Shown: positions 43,246-53,258, counted from the first letter of the stretch. The stretch: DNA of 64,000 nt from Campylobacter massiliensis (GCF_014253065.1 NZ_JACLZK010000002.1:434001-498000); one strand, 5' to 3'. The notes: generated by a model not told the origin, from the sequence alone. Made by a program: numbers and translations.

Positions 43246-44279
43246 TCAAACTCTCTTAAAACGTCCATCACCAGCTCGCGCGGCACGTCTTTTCGTATCT
43301 CGTATGCGCCGATACCTCGCGGCAGGATAAATTTGATCGCCGAGTTTTCCGCCTTTTTATCAAGGAAAAACGCCTCGTAAAAGCCGCTTGCATTTGGCAC
43401 CTTGTAGCTTATCGGCAAGTCAAATTTGACTAAAAGCTCCGCCACGCGCGCCTTTTGATCCTCGCTCATGAGGCCAAGCTTCACCGCTAGCGCGTTAGCC
43501 ATATTCATGCCGATCGCCACCGCCTCGCCGTGTAGATATTTTTTATAGTTCGTTTCGTTTTCTATCACGTGAGCGAAGGTATGGCCGTAGTTTAGCACCG
43601 CGCGCACGCCCTTTTCGCGCTCGTCGGCCTCTACGGCGGCGGCCTTTATCTGCACGCAGCGGTAGATCAAATTTTGCAAATTCGCCTCATCCGTCAAATT
43701 TGCGCTCCCCATCCACGAAAATAGTTTTTCGTCAAAGGTTATCGCCATCTTCGCAGCCTCTGCAAGTCCCGCGGCAAATTCGCGCTTTTCAAGCGTCTTT
43801 AAAAACCCGGTTTCGCAGTAAACGGCGCTAGGTTGATAAAACGAGCCGATCAGATTTTTGCCGAATTTATTATTTACGCCCGTTTTTCCGCCTACGCTCG
43901 CGTCCACTTGGGCTAGCAGGGTCGTGGGGATGTTTATAAATTTGATCCCGCGCTCGAAAATGCTCGCCGCAAAGCCAGCCATATCGCTCACCACTCCGCC
44001 GCCAAGCGCGATAATCACGCTGCTGCGGTCAAGGCGGCTGACGAAAAGCTGCTCTAAAATCGCCTCGATAGTTTGCATATTTTTATACTCTTCGCCGTCT
44101 GGGACGCTGATGACGAATTTTTGCGGACAATCTATGCGCGAGAGTAAATTTTGCAGATAAAGCCCGCCTACTTTTGCGTTTGTCACGATAGCGACTTTAG
44201 CGTCAAATTTAAGCTCTTTTAGCTCGTTTATATAGACGCCGTAGCCAGGCTTACCGTCAAATTTTATATCTATTTTCAT
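43242..44279 (-). CDS. aroB: 3-Dehydroquinate synthase AroB
   Basis: Second step of the shikimate pathway, DAHP to 3-dehydroquinate, NAD+ and metal dependent. The 345-residue protein has the ALGGGVVSDMAGFAASIFERG motif, TTLLAQVDASVGGKTGVN, and the metal ligands in LNYGHTFAHVIE and HGEAVAIGM. A TTG at 44306 could extend it by nine residues, but the ATG at 44279 with GCGGAG upstream is the better start. It lies 33 bp below the COG3400 gene. Confidence 0.96.
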   Translation of the reverse strand: MKIDIKFDGKPGYGVYINELKELKFDAKVAIVTNAKVGGLYLQNLLSRIDCPQKFVISVPDGEEYKNMQTIEAILEQLFVSRLDRSSVIIALGGGVVSDMAGFAASIFERGIKFINIPTTLLAQVDASVGGKTGVNNKFGKNLIGSFYQPSAVYCETGFLKTLEKREFAAGLAEAAKMAITFDEKLFSWMGSANLTDEANLQNLIYRCVQIKAAAVEADEREKGVRAVLNYGHTFAHVIENETNYKKYLHGEAVAIGMNMANALAVKLGLMSEDQKARVAELLVKFDLPISYKVPNASGFYEAFFLDKKAENSAIKFILPRGIGAYEIRKDVPRELVMDVLREFE

Positions 44280-44312
44280 CTTATTCTCCGCTTTTATTTT
44301 ATCCAAAATAGC

Positions 44313-45716
44313 CTAATTTATCGGTATAAAAATCTGATAGTTGTCGCTAAGGCGCGCGTATAGGCGGTTCATATCGTTTGAAAACGCCGCAAAGGCATCT
44401 TTTTTACTGATCTTTTTTGTAAACGGCACGAACTGGAGCAAATTTCGCTCTTTTTTTAGTCTTAAAATCGGATTTGAGTTTTTGTCCTCCACGACCTCGA
44501 TCTTGCGTCCGAAAATCTTAGCCAAACTATCAAAATGCTCCTCCATCTCCTCGTCCGCGCCGCTTCGGCCGAAGTGATAAAGAGTTATCGGCATATCAAG
44601 CTGCGAGCAGCAGTCCATGATGACGGCCGATTGGCTTTCTATCTCGTCGCCAAAACCGCTACTTAGCACCACGCCCTTTTTGATCTCGTCGATGTCGCTT
44701 TTACCGATGGCGGCGACCGGTTTTTTTAGCTCGAAAAGCAGCCTTTTGTGCGCGGCGAAAAATTTATTATCCGTTACGACTAGCCCGACGTCGTTTTTGA
44801 AAACGTCGTCTTTTATCTGCCCTACTCCGCCTCCGAAATAATCAAACATAACCGTCGCCATCTCGTCGTTTACGGATTTTAGCTTTTCGTAGGCTAAATT
44901 TAGCGCCGGATTTACGACCTTGACGAAAAGGCGTCTGTTGTTTAGCTTTTCGTGCAGTTTTAGACTCTGCTCAAGTAGCCTTATGCACAGCTTTTCACCC
45001 ATCTTTTTCATGTCTAAAAACAGATAGATATTATGCCCAAACGGGTTTGGAAACTGCCCGGTTTCTTTTTTTACGCTTCTAAATACGCTTAAAAGCACGC
45101 TTGGTTCGCCAACTATGAGCAAAACGTCGCCGGGCAGGATCATCAAATTTGGCTTTGCGATCATGAAATTTGAACCGCGATAAATCATCGCTATGCGCCA
45201 TTTTTTCTGCGTTATGGAGCTGATGTGACGGTACATAAAGGAGCTGCCTACGGGCACCTTTACTTCCATTATCTCGCCCTTGCCAAGGCCTAGGTTATCG
45301 GCCACGACGGGGATGTCGGGCAAAAAATCCATGAGCCTAGCCGTTAGCACCGCGCGGGCATCTAAAATAGTTAGATGCGAGTCGTCCTCTAGTCCGCCAA
45401 GCCCCCAGAGATCCAGCATCAAAATTTCCGTTTTTTTGCTGATTTGACGCAGGTTATTATAGACGCTGACCGTATCAAAGCCGTCTTTTAGCATTATCAT
45501 AAACTGGCTGAAATAACCGCTGGCTACTTGCCTCAGTCTATCAAGGCTCGTGGGATCAAAGCGGTAAAAGGTAAAATTTTCTAAATTTACGTCCGAGTAA
45601 TCCTCGTCTCCGCAAGCGATAACTACGTAGTGATGCGTGCTACTTCTGCTTACGAATAGTCTTTCTAAGAAATGTTTCGCTACAATGCCGTCCGCAACTA
45701 TCAAGATATTTTTCAT
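44313..45716 (-). CDS. COG3400-type protein with TrkA (RCK) domains
   Basis: A 467-residue cytoplasmic protein: an N-terminal Rossmann/TrkA-N-like part (MKNILIVADGIVAKHFLERL), a central TrkA-C-like beta part (VPVGSSFMYRHISSI, about 153-210, with ILPGDVLLIVGEP), and a C-terminal alpha/beta part. COG3400 proteins are predicted potassium-flux regulators without a proven role. Next to an MscS channel gene an osmotic function is reasonable (inference). Its ATG is only 35 bp from that of tgt on the other strand, so promoters must partly lie inside each other's genes. Confidence 0.75.
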   Translation of the reverse strand: MKNILIVADGIVAKHFLERLFVSRSSTHHYVVIACGDEDYSDVNLENFTFYRFDPTSLDRLRQVASGYFSQFMIMLKDGFDTVSVYNNLRQISKKTEILMLDLWGLGGLEDDSHLTILDARAVLTARLMDFLPDIPVVADNLGLGKGEIMEVKVPVGSSFMYRHISSITQKKWRIAMIYRGSNFMIAKPNLMILPGDVLLIVGEPSVLLSVFRSVKKETGQFPNPFGHNIYLFLDMKKMGEKLCIRLLEQSLKLHEKLNNRRLFVKVVNPALNLAYEKLKSVNDEMATVMFDYFGGGVGQIKDDVFKNDVGLVVTDNKFFAAHKRLLFELKKPVAAIGKSDIDEIKKGVVLSSGFGDEIESQSAVIMDCCSQLDMPITLYHFGRSGADEEMEEHFDSLAKIFGRKIEVVEDKNSNPILRLKKERNLLQFVPFTKKISKKDAFAAFSNDMNRLYARLSDNYQIFIPIN

Positions 45717-45751
45717 TAAAACTCCAAATTTAAAGGGACTATTATATCAAA

Positions 45752-46888
45752 ATGACTTTTAGTATAGATAAAACGGACGGTGCGGCGCGCGCGGGCACGC
45801 TAATCACCGCTCACTCGACGATAAAAACGCCCGTGTTTATGCCAGTTGGCACCGTAGGTGCGGTAAAAAGCCTAGATGCCGTGGATATGATGCAGATTTT
45901 AGACGCCCAAATAATCCTTGGCAACACCTACCACCTCTACTTGCGCCCTAGTAGCAAGGTCGTAAAGGAGCTTGGCGGCCTGCACGGCTTTACTAAATTT
46001 AACCGCTCGTTTTTAACAGATAGCGGCGGCTTTCAGGCCTTTTCGCTGAGCAAAATCTCAAAGCCCGACGAAAACGGCATCAAATTTAAAAGCCATATCG
46101 ATGGCAGCGCGCACTATTTCACGCCGCGCTCGGTGCTAGATACTCAGTACGACCTAAACTCCGACATCATGATGATCCTAGACGATCTAGTCGCGCTTCC
46201 TGCTGAAAAAAAGCGCGTAGAGCTAAGCATCAAACGCACGATAAAATGGGCGCGCGAGGCGATAGACTATCATAAATTTAAGCGAGATTTAGGCGAAGGG
46301 CTCACGCAAAATATATTCGGCATAATCCAAGGCGGCACGGACGAGGCGGCACGTAAATTTTGCGCTGAGGCGCTGTGCGAGATGCCTTTTGACGGGCTTG
46401 CTATCGGGGGGCTTAGCGTAGGCGAAAGCAATCAAGAGATGTACGACACCGTGCAGGCCGTGATGCCATACATAGACGCGACGCGTCCGCGCTATCTCAT
46501 GGGCGTAGGCACTCCTGAAGACCTCGTAGAAAACGTGGCTCGCGGCGTGGATATGTTTGACTGTGTGATGCCGACGCGAAACGCGCGCAACGGCACGCTA
46601 TTTACGAGTTTCGGTAAGATAAATATTAAGTCCGCGAGATTTGCAACCGACCGCGCTCCGATAGATCCCGAGTGCGACTGCTACGCGTGCCAAAACTACT
46701 CGCGCGCCTATCTTAGCCACCTATACCGAGCGGGCGAGCTGACGTTTTTCCGTTTGGCGAGCCTACACAACTTGCATTATTATCTAAATTTAATGCGACA
46801 GATGAGAGAAGCGATAACGGCGGGCGAATTTGAAAAATTTAGGCGAAATTTCTACGCCAAACGCGGTAAAGACGCGCCAAGCATATAA
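45752..46888 (+). CDS. tgt: Queuine tRNA-ribosyltransferase Tgt
   Basis: Exchanges guanine-34 for preQ1 in GU(N) anticodons, a step of queuosine synthesis. The 378-residue protein has [14 protein letters not shown] with the first catalytic Asp, FGIIQGG, the second Asp in [13 protein letters not shown], and the zinc site CDCYACQNY plus His in the SLHNLHYYL region. A TACAAT near 45684, inside the divergent gene, is a plausible -10. It is followed by corA after 9 bp. Confidence 0.97.
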   Translation: MTFSIDKTDGAARAGTLITAHSTIKTPVFMPVGTVGAVKSLDAVDMMQILDAQIILGNTYHLYLRPSSKVVKELGGLHGFTKFNRSFLTDSGGFQAFSLSKISKPDENGIKFKSHIDGSAHYFTPRSVLDTQYDLNSDIMMILDDLVALPAEKKRVELSIKRTIKWAREAIDYHKFKRDLGEGLTQNIFGIIQGGTDEAARKFCAEALCEMPFDGLAIGGLSVGESNQEMYDTVQAVMPYIDATRPRYLMGVGTPEDLVENVARGVDMFDCVMPTRNARNGTLFTSFGKINIKSARFATDRAPIDPECDCYACQNYSRAYLSHLYRAGELTFFRLASLHNLHYYLNLMRQMREAITAGEFEKFRRNFYAKRGKDAPSI

Positions 46889-46897
46889 GGCAAAACA

Positions 46898-47590
46898 GTG
46901 AGCGAGCGCGATATCTCTGGGTACTTTTACGACGAGGAGTGCGAGTACGTCTATCTCGTGACGGACGGCAGCGAACAAAACTATAAATTTATCTTTAAAG
47001 ACGACAAAATTTACGCCCAGGACGGCAGCGAGAGCGGCGCGGAGGAGTTTATCCGCGTCGTAAAAAAGATAACGAGCGAGTTTCGCGCCAAGATCGCCGA
47101 GCACTCCGCCCAGCTTGAAAGCTACGAGAAAATTTACGCGGGTAAGAGGGATTTTACTAAATTTATCAAAAAGCACGCGGTCTTAAAATACGAAATACGC
47201 AAATTTCAAAATAAAATTTCGCACTTTTACGAGGCTCTGGCGATCTGTCAAAACGAAAGGCCCGAGCTAAAAAAGCAGCTCAAAAACTACGTCTACGAAG
47301 CCGGCGTACTAAAAAACGCCGCCTACGAAAACGCCGCTAGGATAGACGATATATACGCGCATATACAGAGCCTAAAAAACGACAAAATCAACCGAAACAT
47401 CTACATCCTGACACTACTTTCGGCACTATTTTTGCCGCTAAATTTGATCACGGGATTTTTCGGGATGAATACGAACGGGATGTTTTTAAACGGCTTTCAA
47501 AACGGCACGGCAATCGTCGCCGGATCTATGCTTGCGCTTTTTGCGACGCTAGCGGGACTGTTTTATTTTCTAGGCAAACGGCGCGAGTAA
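46898..47590 (+). CDS. Short CorA-family divalent cation transporter
   Basis: A 230-residue protein with an N-terminal cytoplasmic alpha/beta and helical part and two C-terminal membrane helices. The first helix ends with the CorA signature GMN (FFGMNTNGM). It is shorter than typical CorA (about 316), and the periplasmic loop lacks the usual MPE sequence. Magnesium, cobalt or nickel transport is possible; ion specificity cannot be read. Start GTG at 46898, 9 bp after tgt, with TAAGGCAAAACA before it. The same gene pair occurs in C. jejuni (Cj1010-Cj1011, from memory). Confidence 0.82.
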   Translation: MSERDISGYFYDEECEYVYLVTDGSEQNYKFIFKDDKIYAQDGSESGAEEFIRVVKKITSEFRAKIAEHSAQLESYEKIYAGKRDFTKFIKKHAVLKYEIRKFQNKISHFYEALAICQNERPELKKQLKNYVYEAGVLKNAAYENAARIDDIYAHIQSLKNDKINRNIYILTLLSALFLPLNLITGFFGMNTNGMFLNGFQNGTAIVAGSMLALFATLAGLFYFLGKRRE

Positions 47591-47695
47591 ATTTGCAAGG
47601 TCATTTGCGGCTAGCTAAATTTAACTAGCCGTCAAATTCGCTGCAAATTTAACGCACCCAAAAAACCGCAAATCAGGTGCGCGACATAGTCAAAT

Positions 47696-49039
47696 TTACT
47701 CCGCTTTTCCAGCCGTCGCTTTATAGATACCGATTTCGTCTTGCAAAATTTTATATTTTTGAGCGATCAGGCTGATCCTACCTTCAAGCAGCGAATTTTG
47801 CGCCTCTAGATAGTTTTTTAGCTCGGTTTTGCCGTAGTCGTATTTGAGTTTATATATGTCGCTGATAGAGCTTAGATTTCGCAAATTTTCGTTTAAATTT
47901 CGCAAAACCGCCTCGTCTTTTTGCAGATTTTTATAGCTCGCGTCGATCTCGTTTAGCGCGGTCGTTAGCGTCTGCGCGTAGTTTAGCTTCATCGTCTCAA
48001 ACTCAAGCTCGGAGATTTTTAGCTTTGATTTAAGCTTGGAGTAGTTTAAAAACGGCAAATTTATCGCGATATTTCCGCTTAAGAAATTTAGCTTAAGTCC
48101 CTCGCTAGCACTATCTCCGCTACCGCTAAGTCCTGCGCCTACCGTGATGCTGGGATAAAAGTTTTTTTCGCTAACTTTAACCCCCAAAAGCGCCTCTTTG
48201 ATGCGCGAGACCGCGGCTTGCAAATCAGGACGCGCGCCGATAACGTAAAGCGGCACGTTTAAATTTACGCCCTGAGGCGAGATATCGCTCAAATTTCCGC
48301 TCAAATTTAAATCAAACTCAGGCCTAACGTTTAGCAGATTTCTTAGCGTTTTTTCTGCCGCATCAAGGCTCTTGGCTGCGTTTAAAATTCTATTTTTAGC
48401 CGAGATTACCGAGCTTTTTACCTGTTTTAGGCTTAGCTCCTCTTCTTTGCCTAGCTCAAATTTGGCCTTTATAATTGCCTCAAGCTCTTCGTAGTTTTTT
48501 AGCGTCTTTTCGTATAGATTTATGCTCTCTTTTTGATATTTCACTTCAAAATACGCATCTGCGACGGAGTTAATGAGCGCAAGTCTGGCGGCCTCTAGGT
48601 CGTATTTAGTCGCATTTACTTCCCACATGGCGGCGTCTGCGGAGTTTGCGAGCTTGCGCCACAGATCGATTTCGTAGCTTAGCGATACGCCGCTTTTGTA
48701 GCTCTCATTCCAGCTACCGCCCGTTTTTATATTTTTACCAGTTTCCACGCCCAAATTTGCGTTAAAGCTAGGCACGAGATCGGCTTGCAAGACGCCTGCT
48801 TGAGCTAGGGCTTTATTTACGGCGACGGCCGATTTTGCCAGGTCTATATTATTTTTTAACGCGAGGCTGATTAGCTCGTTTAGCCTAGGTTCGTTATAGC
48901 CTCGCCACCACTCGCGGTTTATTTTTATATCGGCGCTTGCGTCCTCTTTTAGCAAAATTTGCTCGTAGTTTTCGTTTATCTGCGTTACCGCGCAGCCGCC
49001 GAGCAAAAGTGCGGCTAGGATTATGGAGATTTTTTTCAT
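47696..49039 (-). CDS. Outer-membrane efflux lipoprotein (TolC/NodT family)
   Basis: The 447-residue outer-membrane channel of the tripartite pump encoded with macAB. It has a lipoprotein signal with Cys16 (LLLGGC) and two outer-membrane-factor repeats (about 40-240 and 250-440) with the long coiled-coil helices and short beta-barrel segments of the family. The lipid anchor puts it in the NodT/OprM branch rather than TolC proper. It starts 2 bp after macB, showing one transcript. Confidence 0.92.
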   Translation of the reverse strand: MKKISIILAALLLGGCAVTQINENYEQILLKEDASADIKINREWWRGYNEPRLNELISLALKNNIDLAKSAVAVNKALAQAGVLQADLVPSFNANLGVETGKNIKTGGSWNESYKSGVSLSYEIDLWRKLANSADAAMWEVNATKYDLEAARLALINSVADAYFEVKYQKESINLYEKTLKNYEELEAIIKAKFELGKEEELSLKQVKSSVISAKNRILNAAKSLDAAEKTLRNLLNVRPEFDLNLSGNLSDISPQGVNLNVPLYVIGARPDLQAAVSRIKEALLGVKVSEKNFYPSITVGAGLSGSGDSASEGLKLNFLSGNIAINLPFLNYSKLKSKLKISELEFETMKLNYAQTLTTALNEIDASYKNLQKDEAVLRNLNENLRNLSSISDIYKLKYDYGKTELKNYLEAQNSLLEGRISLIAQKYKILQDEIGIYKATAGKAE

Positions 49040-49041
49040 TT

Positions 49042-50979
49042 TTATTCCCTTGAAAGAGCGTCGATAGGATTTAGCTTTGAGGCGCTGCGAGCAGGCATGT
49101 AGCCAAATATCACGCCTATCGCGCTAGAAACGACGAGCGCGACCACGATAGATGTCTGTGAAAATATCATCTTTATATCGGGCGCGAAATTTTCCGTTAG
49201 ATACCCGATACCAAAGGCAGTCCCGACGCCGATGAGTCCGCCGATGAGACACAGCAGCACGGCCTCGATCAAAAACTGCTCGAGGATATTTCCCTGACGC
49301 GCGCCGATCGCCATCCTGATGCCGATCTCTTTGGTGCGCTCGGTTACGGAAACTAGCATGATATTCATCACGCCGATACCGCCCACTAGCAGCGAGATAA
49401 AAGCGATACAAGAGATCAGCAGCGTCATAGTCCTCGTAGTCTCCTCGATCGTTTTTTTGATCGTATCGGAGTTTCTGGTGAAAAAGTCCTTTTTACCGTG
49501 CTTGGCGGTTAAAATTTCCGTTAAACTCTGCTCGGCGATTTGCGCGTTTACGCTGTCTTTTACCTTAACCGTGATAGATGACAGGTGCCTATCGCCGGTT
49601 AGCTTGTTTATGACCGCGGTGTATGTAGAAAACGTGCGCAAAGTGCTGGAGTCTGCGAACATATTGTCGTTTTTGGCTACTACGCCGATGATCCTAAATG
49701 GGCGTTTGTTAAAAAGCACGGTCTTGCCCAGCGGATCCTCATTTTTAAAAAATTGCTCCCTAGTTGGCTGATCTATCACGATCACGGACGCCGACTCTGC
49801 GACCTCTTGCGCTGTAAACACTCGCCCAGCCTCTACGGTGTAACCCATCACGTTTAGGCTCTCCTCGCTGCCGCCCCTGATCGTAGCCGAGGCTGATTTG
49901 TTGCCGTAGGTGAGCGTGCCGCTAGCAGAGGCGTTTGGCGTGACGCTATCTAGGTAGTCTTGCTTAGCTAGCATTGCCGCGTCGCTCACGGTTAGATTTT
50001 TAACCCTCTCCGAGCGCATATCACCAAAACCCTTGCCGTTATAGATATCTATCGTATTCGTGCCGATACCGCGGATATCGGAGAGGATCTGCTCCTGCGA
50101 GCCCTGCCCTAGCGCCACGACGCAGATAACCGAGGTGATGCCGATGATGATGCCAAGCATCGTTAGCACCGAGCGCAGTTTGTGGCTAAGTATCGCATTT
50201 ATCGACATTTTAAAGCTCTCGATAAACTGATCTTTGTAAAAGCTAAAGATATTTTTACGCTTTGGGCTAGGTTTTTCGGAGGCGAAAATTTCCTCGTTTT
50301 TTACCGTATCGCTCAAAATTTTGCCGTCTTTTATCTCGATGACGCGGTTTGCGTATGCGGCGATATTTGGGTCGTGCGTGACGATGATGATGGTGTGGCC
50401 TTGTTTGTGCAAATTCGTTAAAATTTCCATCACCATGAGGCCGCTTTTACTATCTAGCGCGCCCGTAGGCTCGTCTGCTAGGATGATCTCGCCGCCGTTT
50501 ATGAGTGCTCTAGCGATCGAGACTCGCTGCTGCTGTCCGCCGCTAAGTTTATTGGGCAAATTTTGCAGCTTTTCGCCAAGACCGAGCCCTTCTAAAAGCT
50601 CGCCGGCCTTTTTCTCGCGCTCTTTTTTAGAAATGCCCGCATACACGCTAGGCAAAGCTACGTTTTGCAGCGTAGATAGCGTAGATAAAAGGTTATAGCG
50701 CTGAAAGATAAAGCCGAATTTTTCTCTGCGCAAACGCGCTAGCTCGTCGCCTTCAAATTTAGATATGTCGCGCTCTTCTAGCAGATACTGTCCGCCGCTT
50801 GGATTATCTAGGCAGCCAAGGATGTTCATGAGCGTGGATTTACCCGATCCGCTCTGCCCGATGATAGCGATAAACTCGCCCTTTTTTATGCTCAAATTTA
50901 CGTCTTTTAGCGCGTCAAATACGTTATCGCCGAGCTTAAATTTCTTACTTAAATTTTTAAGTTCTATCAAATTTTTCAA
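49042..50979 (-). CDS. macB: MacB-type ABC transporter (ATPase-permease)
   Basis: MacB is the mechanotransmission ABC protein that drives export of macrolides, siderophores, lipopeptides or enterotoxin from the periplasm through MacA and an outer-membrane channel. The 645-residue protein has an N-terminal ATPase (Walker A GQSGSGKST at 41-49, LSGGQQQR signature, Walker B EIILADEPTGALD), one membrane helix near residue 270, a large periplasmic domain and three C-terminal membrane helices (GGIGVMNIMLVSVTERTKEIGIR). Substrate unknown. Ten bases separate it from macA. Confidence 0.94.
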   Translation of the reverse strand: MKNLIELKNLSKKFKLGDNVFDALKDVNLSIKKGEFIAIIGQSGSGKSTLMNILGCLDNPSGGQYLLEERDISKFEGDELARLRREKFGFIFQRYNLLSTLSTLQNVALPSVYAGISKKEREKKAGELLEGLGLGEKLQNLPNKLSGGQQQRVSIARALINGGEIILADEPTGALDSKSGLMVMEILTNLHKQGHTIIIVTHDPNIAAYANRVIEIKDGKILSDTVKNEEIFASEKPSPKRKNIFSFYKDQFIESFKMSINAILSHKLRSVLTMLGIIIGITSVICVVALGQGSQEQILSDIRGIGTNTIDIYNGKGFGDMRSERVKNLTVSDAAMLAKQDYLDSVTPNASASGTLTYGNKSASATIRGGSEESLNVMGYTVEAGRVFTAQEVAESASVIVIDQPTREQFFKNEDPLGKTVLFNKRPFRIIGVVAKNDNMFADSSTLRTFSTYTAVINKLTGDRHLSSITVKVKDSVNAQIAEQSLTEILTAKHGKKDFFTRNSDTIKKTIEETTRTMTLLISCIAFISLLVGGIGVMNIMLVSVTERTKEIGIRMAIGARQGNILEQFLIEAVLLCLIGGLIGVGTAFGIGYLTENFAPDIKMIFSQTSIVVALVVSSAIGVIFGYMPARSASKLNPIDALSRE

Positions 50980-50988
50980 GACGTCGCC

Positions 50989-52200
50989 TTAGAATTTCAT
51001 TCTTCTTTTTTCTTTTTCGAGCATCGCATTGATTTCAGCCGCCGAGTTTTGTTTCGTCACGACCTCCTCGCCCTCTTCTACTCCGCTTAAAATTTGAGTT
51101 TTTAAGCTGTCGGTTAGTCCCGTTTGCACCTCTCTTCGCTCGGCCGTATCTAGCCCGTCTTTATCCTTTTTTAGCACGTAGACTACGCTTTTGCCGTTCT
51201 CTTTTTTTATAGCGATCGACGGTACGATAACGGCGTCTTTAGCGCTATCTAGGATGACGGTATTTTGCGTGGTCATACCGATCCTTAGCGTACCATCGGC
51301 ATTATCCACGATAGCTTTGGCATAGTAGTAAATCGCCGAACTACTCGAGCTTGAGGCGGTCGAGCCGGAGCTTGTGGTCGTGGTGTATTTGCCGTTGCTT
51401 AGCGTGGTGAGGCCCGGATCTATCGAGCTAATACGGGCGTGAAATTTACGGTTTGGCTCGGATAGTATCGAGTACTCGACTCTTGAGCCTACTTTTATCT
51501 TTGTGATGTCGCCCTCGGCGATCTCCATTTTTAGCTGGACTTTGCTTAGATCTGCGATGTTTACGATGGTGGGCGTAGTTTGATTTGAGTTTACGGTTTG
51601 ACCTTCCTCGACCTGCACGGAGACCACGACGCCGCCTTTTGGAGCCGTGATTTTAGTGTAGCCAAGGTCTATCTGAGCGGTGTTTAGAGAGATTTTAGCC
51701 TGCACAATTTGCGCCTCAATCTCTTTTAGCGAGGCTTCGTTTGCGGCTAGGGTATTTTTAGCGTTTTCAAACTCCTCTTTTGAGGTTGCGTTTTTAGCAA
51801 AAAGCTCTTGCTCGCGCTTAAATTTGGTCTTTGAAATCTCAAGCGCGACTTTGGCCGAATTTAACTTCGCTTCGTAAATACCAAGCTGGGCTTTTTTGGT
51901 ATCTACGTTATTTTGCTGAGTCGCGGAGTCGATTTCTGCTATCATGTCGCCGGCTTTTACGACGTCGCCGAGCTTTACGTAGAGCTTTTTAATCTGGCCG
52001 CCTACCTGCGCGCCCACGTCGATTAGCTCAGTAGCGTAGATCTCGCCGTTACTTTCGATACTTTTTACCAGCTCGCCGCGAACGGCTTTTGAGGCGATAA
52101 ACTGATCGACTTGCGGGACGTTAAAATTTTTATCGTAGAAGTAGTAACCAACCCCCGCTAGCACGGCGAAAACCGCGATAAATTTGATAAGTTTTTTCAT
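50989..52200 (-). CDS. macA: MacA-type periplasmic adaptor
   Basis: Membrane-fusion protein linking MacB to the outer-membrane channel. The 403-residue protein has an N-terminal anchor (about 5-22), the lipoyl/barrel-sandwich halves (IDVGAQVGGQIKKLYVKLGD and ITAPKGGVVVSVQVEEGQTV), a helical hairpin between them (about 95-165), and beta-barrel and membrane-proximal domains. A serine-rich SGSTASSSSSSA stretch interrupts the barrel region (about residues 275-290). First gene of macA-macB-omf; its promoter has repeats that may bind a regulator. Confidence 0.94.
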   Translation of the reverse strand: MKKLIKFIAVFAVLAGVGYYFYDKNFNVPQVDQFIASKAVRGELVKSIESNGEIYATELIDVGAQVGGQIKKLYVKLGDVVKAGDMIAEIDSATQQNNVDTKKAQLGIYEAKLNSAKVALEISKTKFKREQELFAKNATSKEEFENAKNTLAANEASLKEIEAQIVQAKISLNTAQIDLGYTKITAPKGGVVVSVQVEEGQTVNSNQTTPTIVNIADLSKVQLKMEIAEGDITKIKVGSRVEYSILSEPNRKFHARISSIDPGLTTLSNGKYTTTTSSGSTASSSSSSAIYYYAKAIVDNADGTLRIGMTTQNTVILDSAKDAVIVPSIAIKKENGKSVVYVLKKDKDGLDTAERREVQTGLTDSLKTQILSGVEEGEEVVTKQNSAAEINAMLEKEKRRMKF

Positions 52201-52220
52201 TATTTCTCGCTTTTTAAAAT

Positions 52221-52264
52221 TTAACGCGAGATTATATACAAAAATGCGTTAAGGCGATGTTAAG
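52221..52264 (-). promoter_or_regulatory. macA promoter with direct repeat and flanking dyad
   Basis: Minus-strand TATAAT at 52231-52236. Flanking it is the inverted repeat TTAACGC (52221-52227) / GCGTTAA (52246-52252). Overlapping the outer arm is the direct repeat GTTAAG-N5-GTTAAG (52248-52253 and 52259-52264; CTTAAC on the transcribed sense), with the 11-bp period typical of OmpR/PhoB-family binding sites and located at the -35 region. Confidence 0.5.
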
Positions 52265-52345
52265 TAATTCAATTAAATTTTATTTTTCTTTAATGCGAGC
52301 CGCCGTATAATCGCATTTTTGAAATTTATAACTCGGATTACGCAA

Positions 52346-53257
52346 ATGTTTACGCAATTATTATCTATTTTTATCATTATCGCCTCAGGCTACGGGGCGA
52401 AAAAATTTAAAGTCTTTGAGCAAAAAAACGCCTCCGTATTCATAAACTACGCGCTTTGCTTCGCGCTTCCGGCGCTGATTTTCGACAAAATTTACCACGT
52501 AAACATCGACACTACGCTTATCAACGTCATCGCCACGGGCTTTGCTTGTTCGATGCTGGGCGCTGCGGCGATATTTTTGGCGTGCAGATTTTTAAAATTT
52601 AACAAAGCCACCACCGTGAGCGCCGTACTGCTGGGAATGTTCGGAAATACCGTATTTATGGGTATGCCTATCATCAAAGGCTTTTTCGGCGAGGACGCGA
52701 TGAACGAAGTTATCTTTTACGATCAGTTAGCCACCTCGATCCCGATTAGCATTTTTGGGCCTTTTATCCTGGCTTTCGGCGCTCCGGCAAAGGTTTCGCT
52801 CGTGCAAAACGTGATGAAAGTAGTCAAATTTCCTCCTTTCGTCGCGCTCATCTTAGGCTTTTTGCTTCGCGGCGTTCCGCTTCCAAAGGTGCTATTTGAC
52901 GCACTTACGCTTTTTGCGCAAAGCGTCGTTCCGGTAGCTCTTTTTGCGATCGGCATCGGACTTGGATTTCGCAGTATCAAGAGCTGCTATAAATCAACTG
53001 CAGTGGTAATCGCAGGCAAGATGTTGCTAGCGCCTTTTATTTTTATATTAGTCACGATAGTTTTTAGCGTAAATTTCGGTCAAATTTGGATGATAGGCAT
53101 CCTGCAGTGCGCCATGCCGCCGATGGTGCTAGCAAGCGCGATGATCATGAAGGCAGAGCTTGATAGCCAGCTAGCTGTCGCCGCTGTGGCCGTGGGAGTC
53201 GCGTTTAGCTTTATTAGCCTGCCGCTTTTATCGTACGTTTTTAGCCTGATGGCATAA
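52346..53257 (+). CDS. AEC (auxin efflux carrier) family transporter
   Basis: A 303-residue inner-membrane permease with about ten hydrophobic segments, starting MFTQLLSIFIIIASGYGAKK. AEC members in bacteria move malate, malonate or other organic acids; the substrate here is unknown. A TTG at 52319 would add nine residues; I prefer the ATG at 52346, although its ribosome binding site is poor. A TATAAT lies at 52306-52311. It is divergent from macA and upstream of the Met-rich/two-component operon, with which it may or may not share regulation. Confidence 0.88.
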   Translation: MFTQLLSIFIIIASGYGAKKFKVFEQKNASVFINYALCFALPALIFDKIYHVNIDTTLINVIATGFACSMLGAAAIFLACRFLKFNKATTVSAVLLGMFGNTVFMGMPIIKGFFGEDAMNEVIFYDQLATSIPISIFGPFILAFGAPAKVSLVQNVMKVVKFPPFVALILGFLLRGVPLPKVLFDALTLFAQSVVPVALFAIGIGLGFRSIKSCYKSTAVVIAGKMLLAPFIFILVTIVFSVNFGQIWMIGILQCAMPPMVLASAMIMKAELDSQLAVAAVAVGVAFSFISLPLLSYVFSLMA

Positions 53258-53258
53258 A

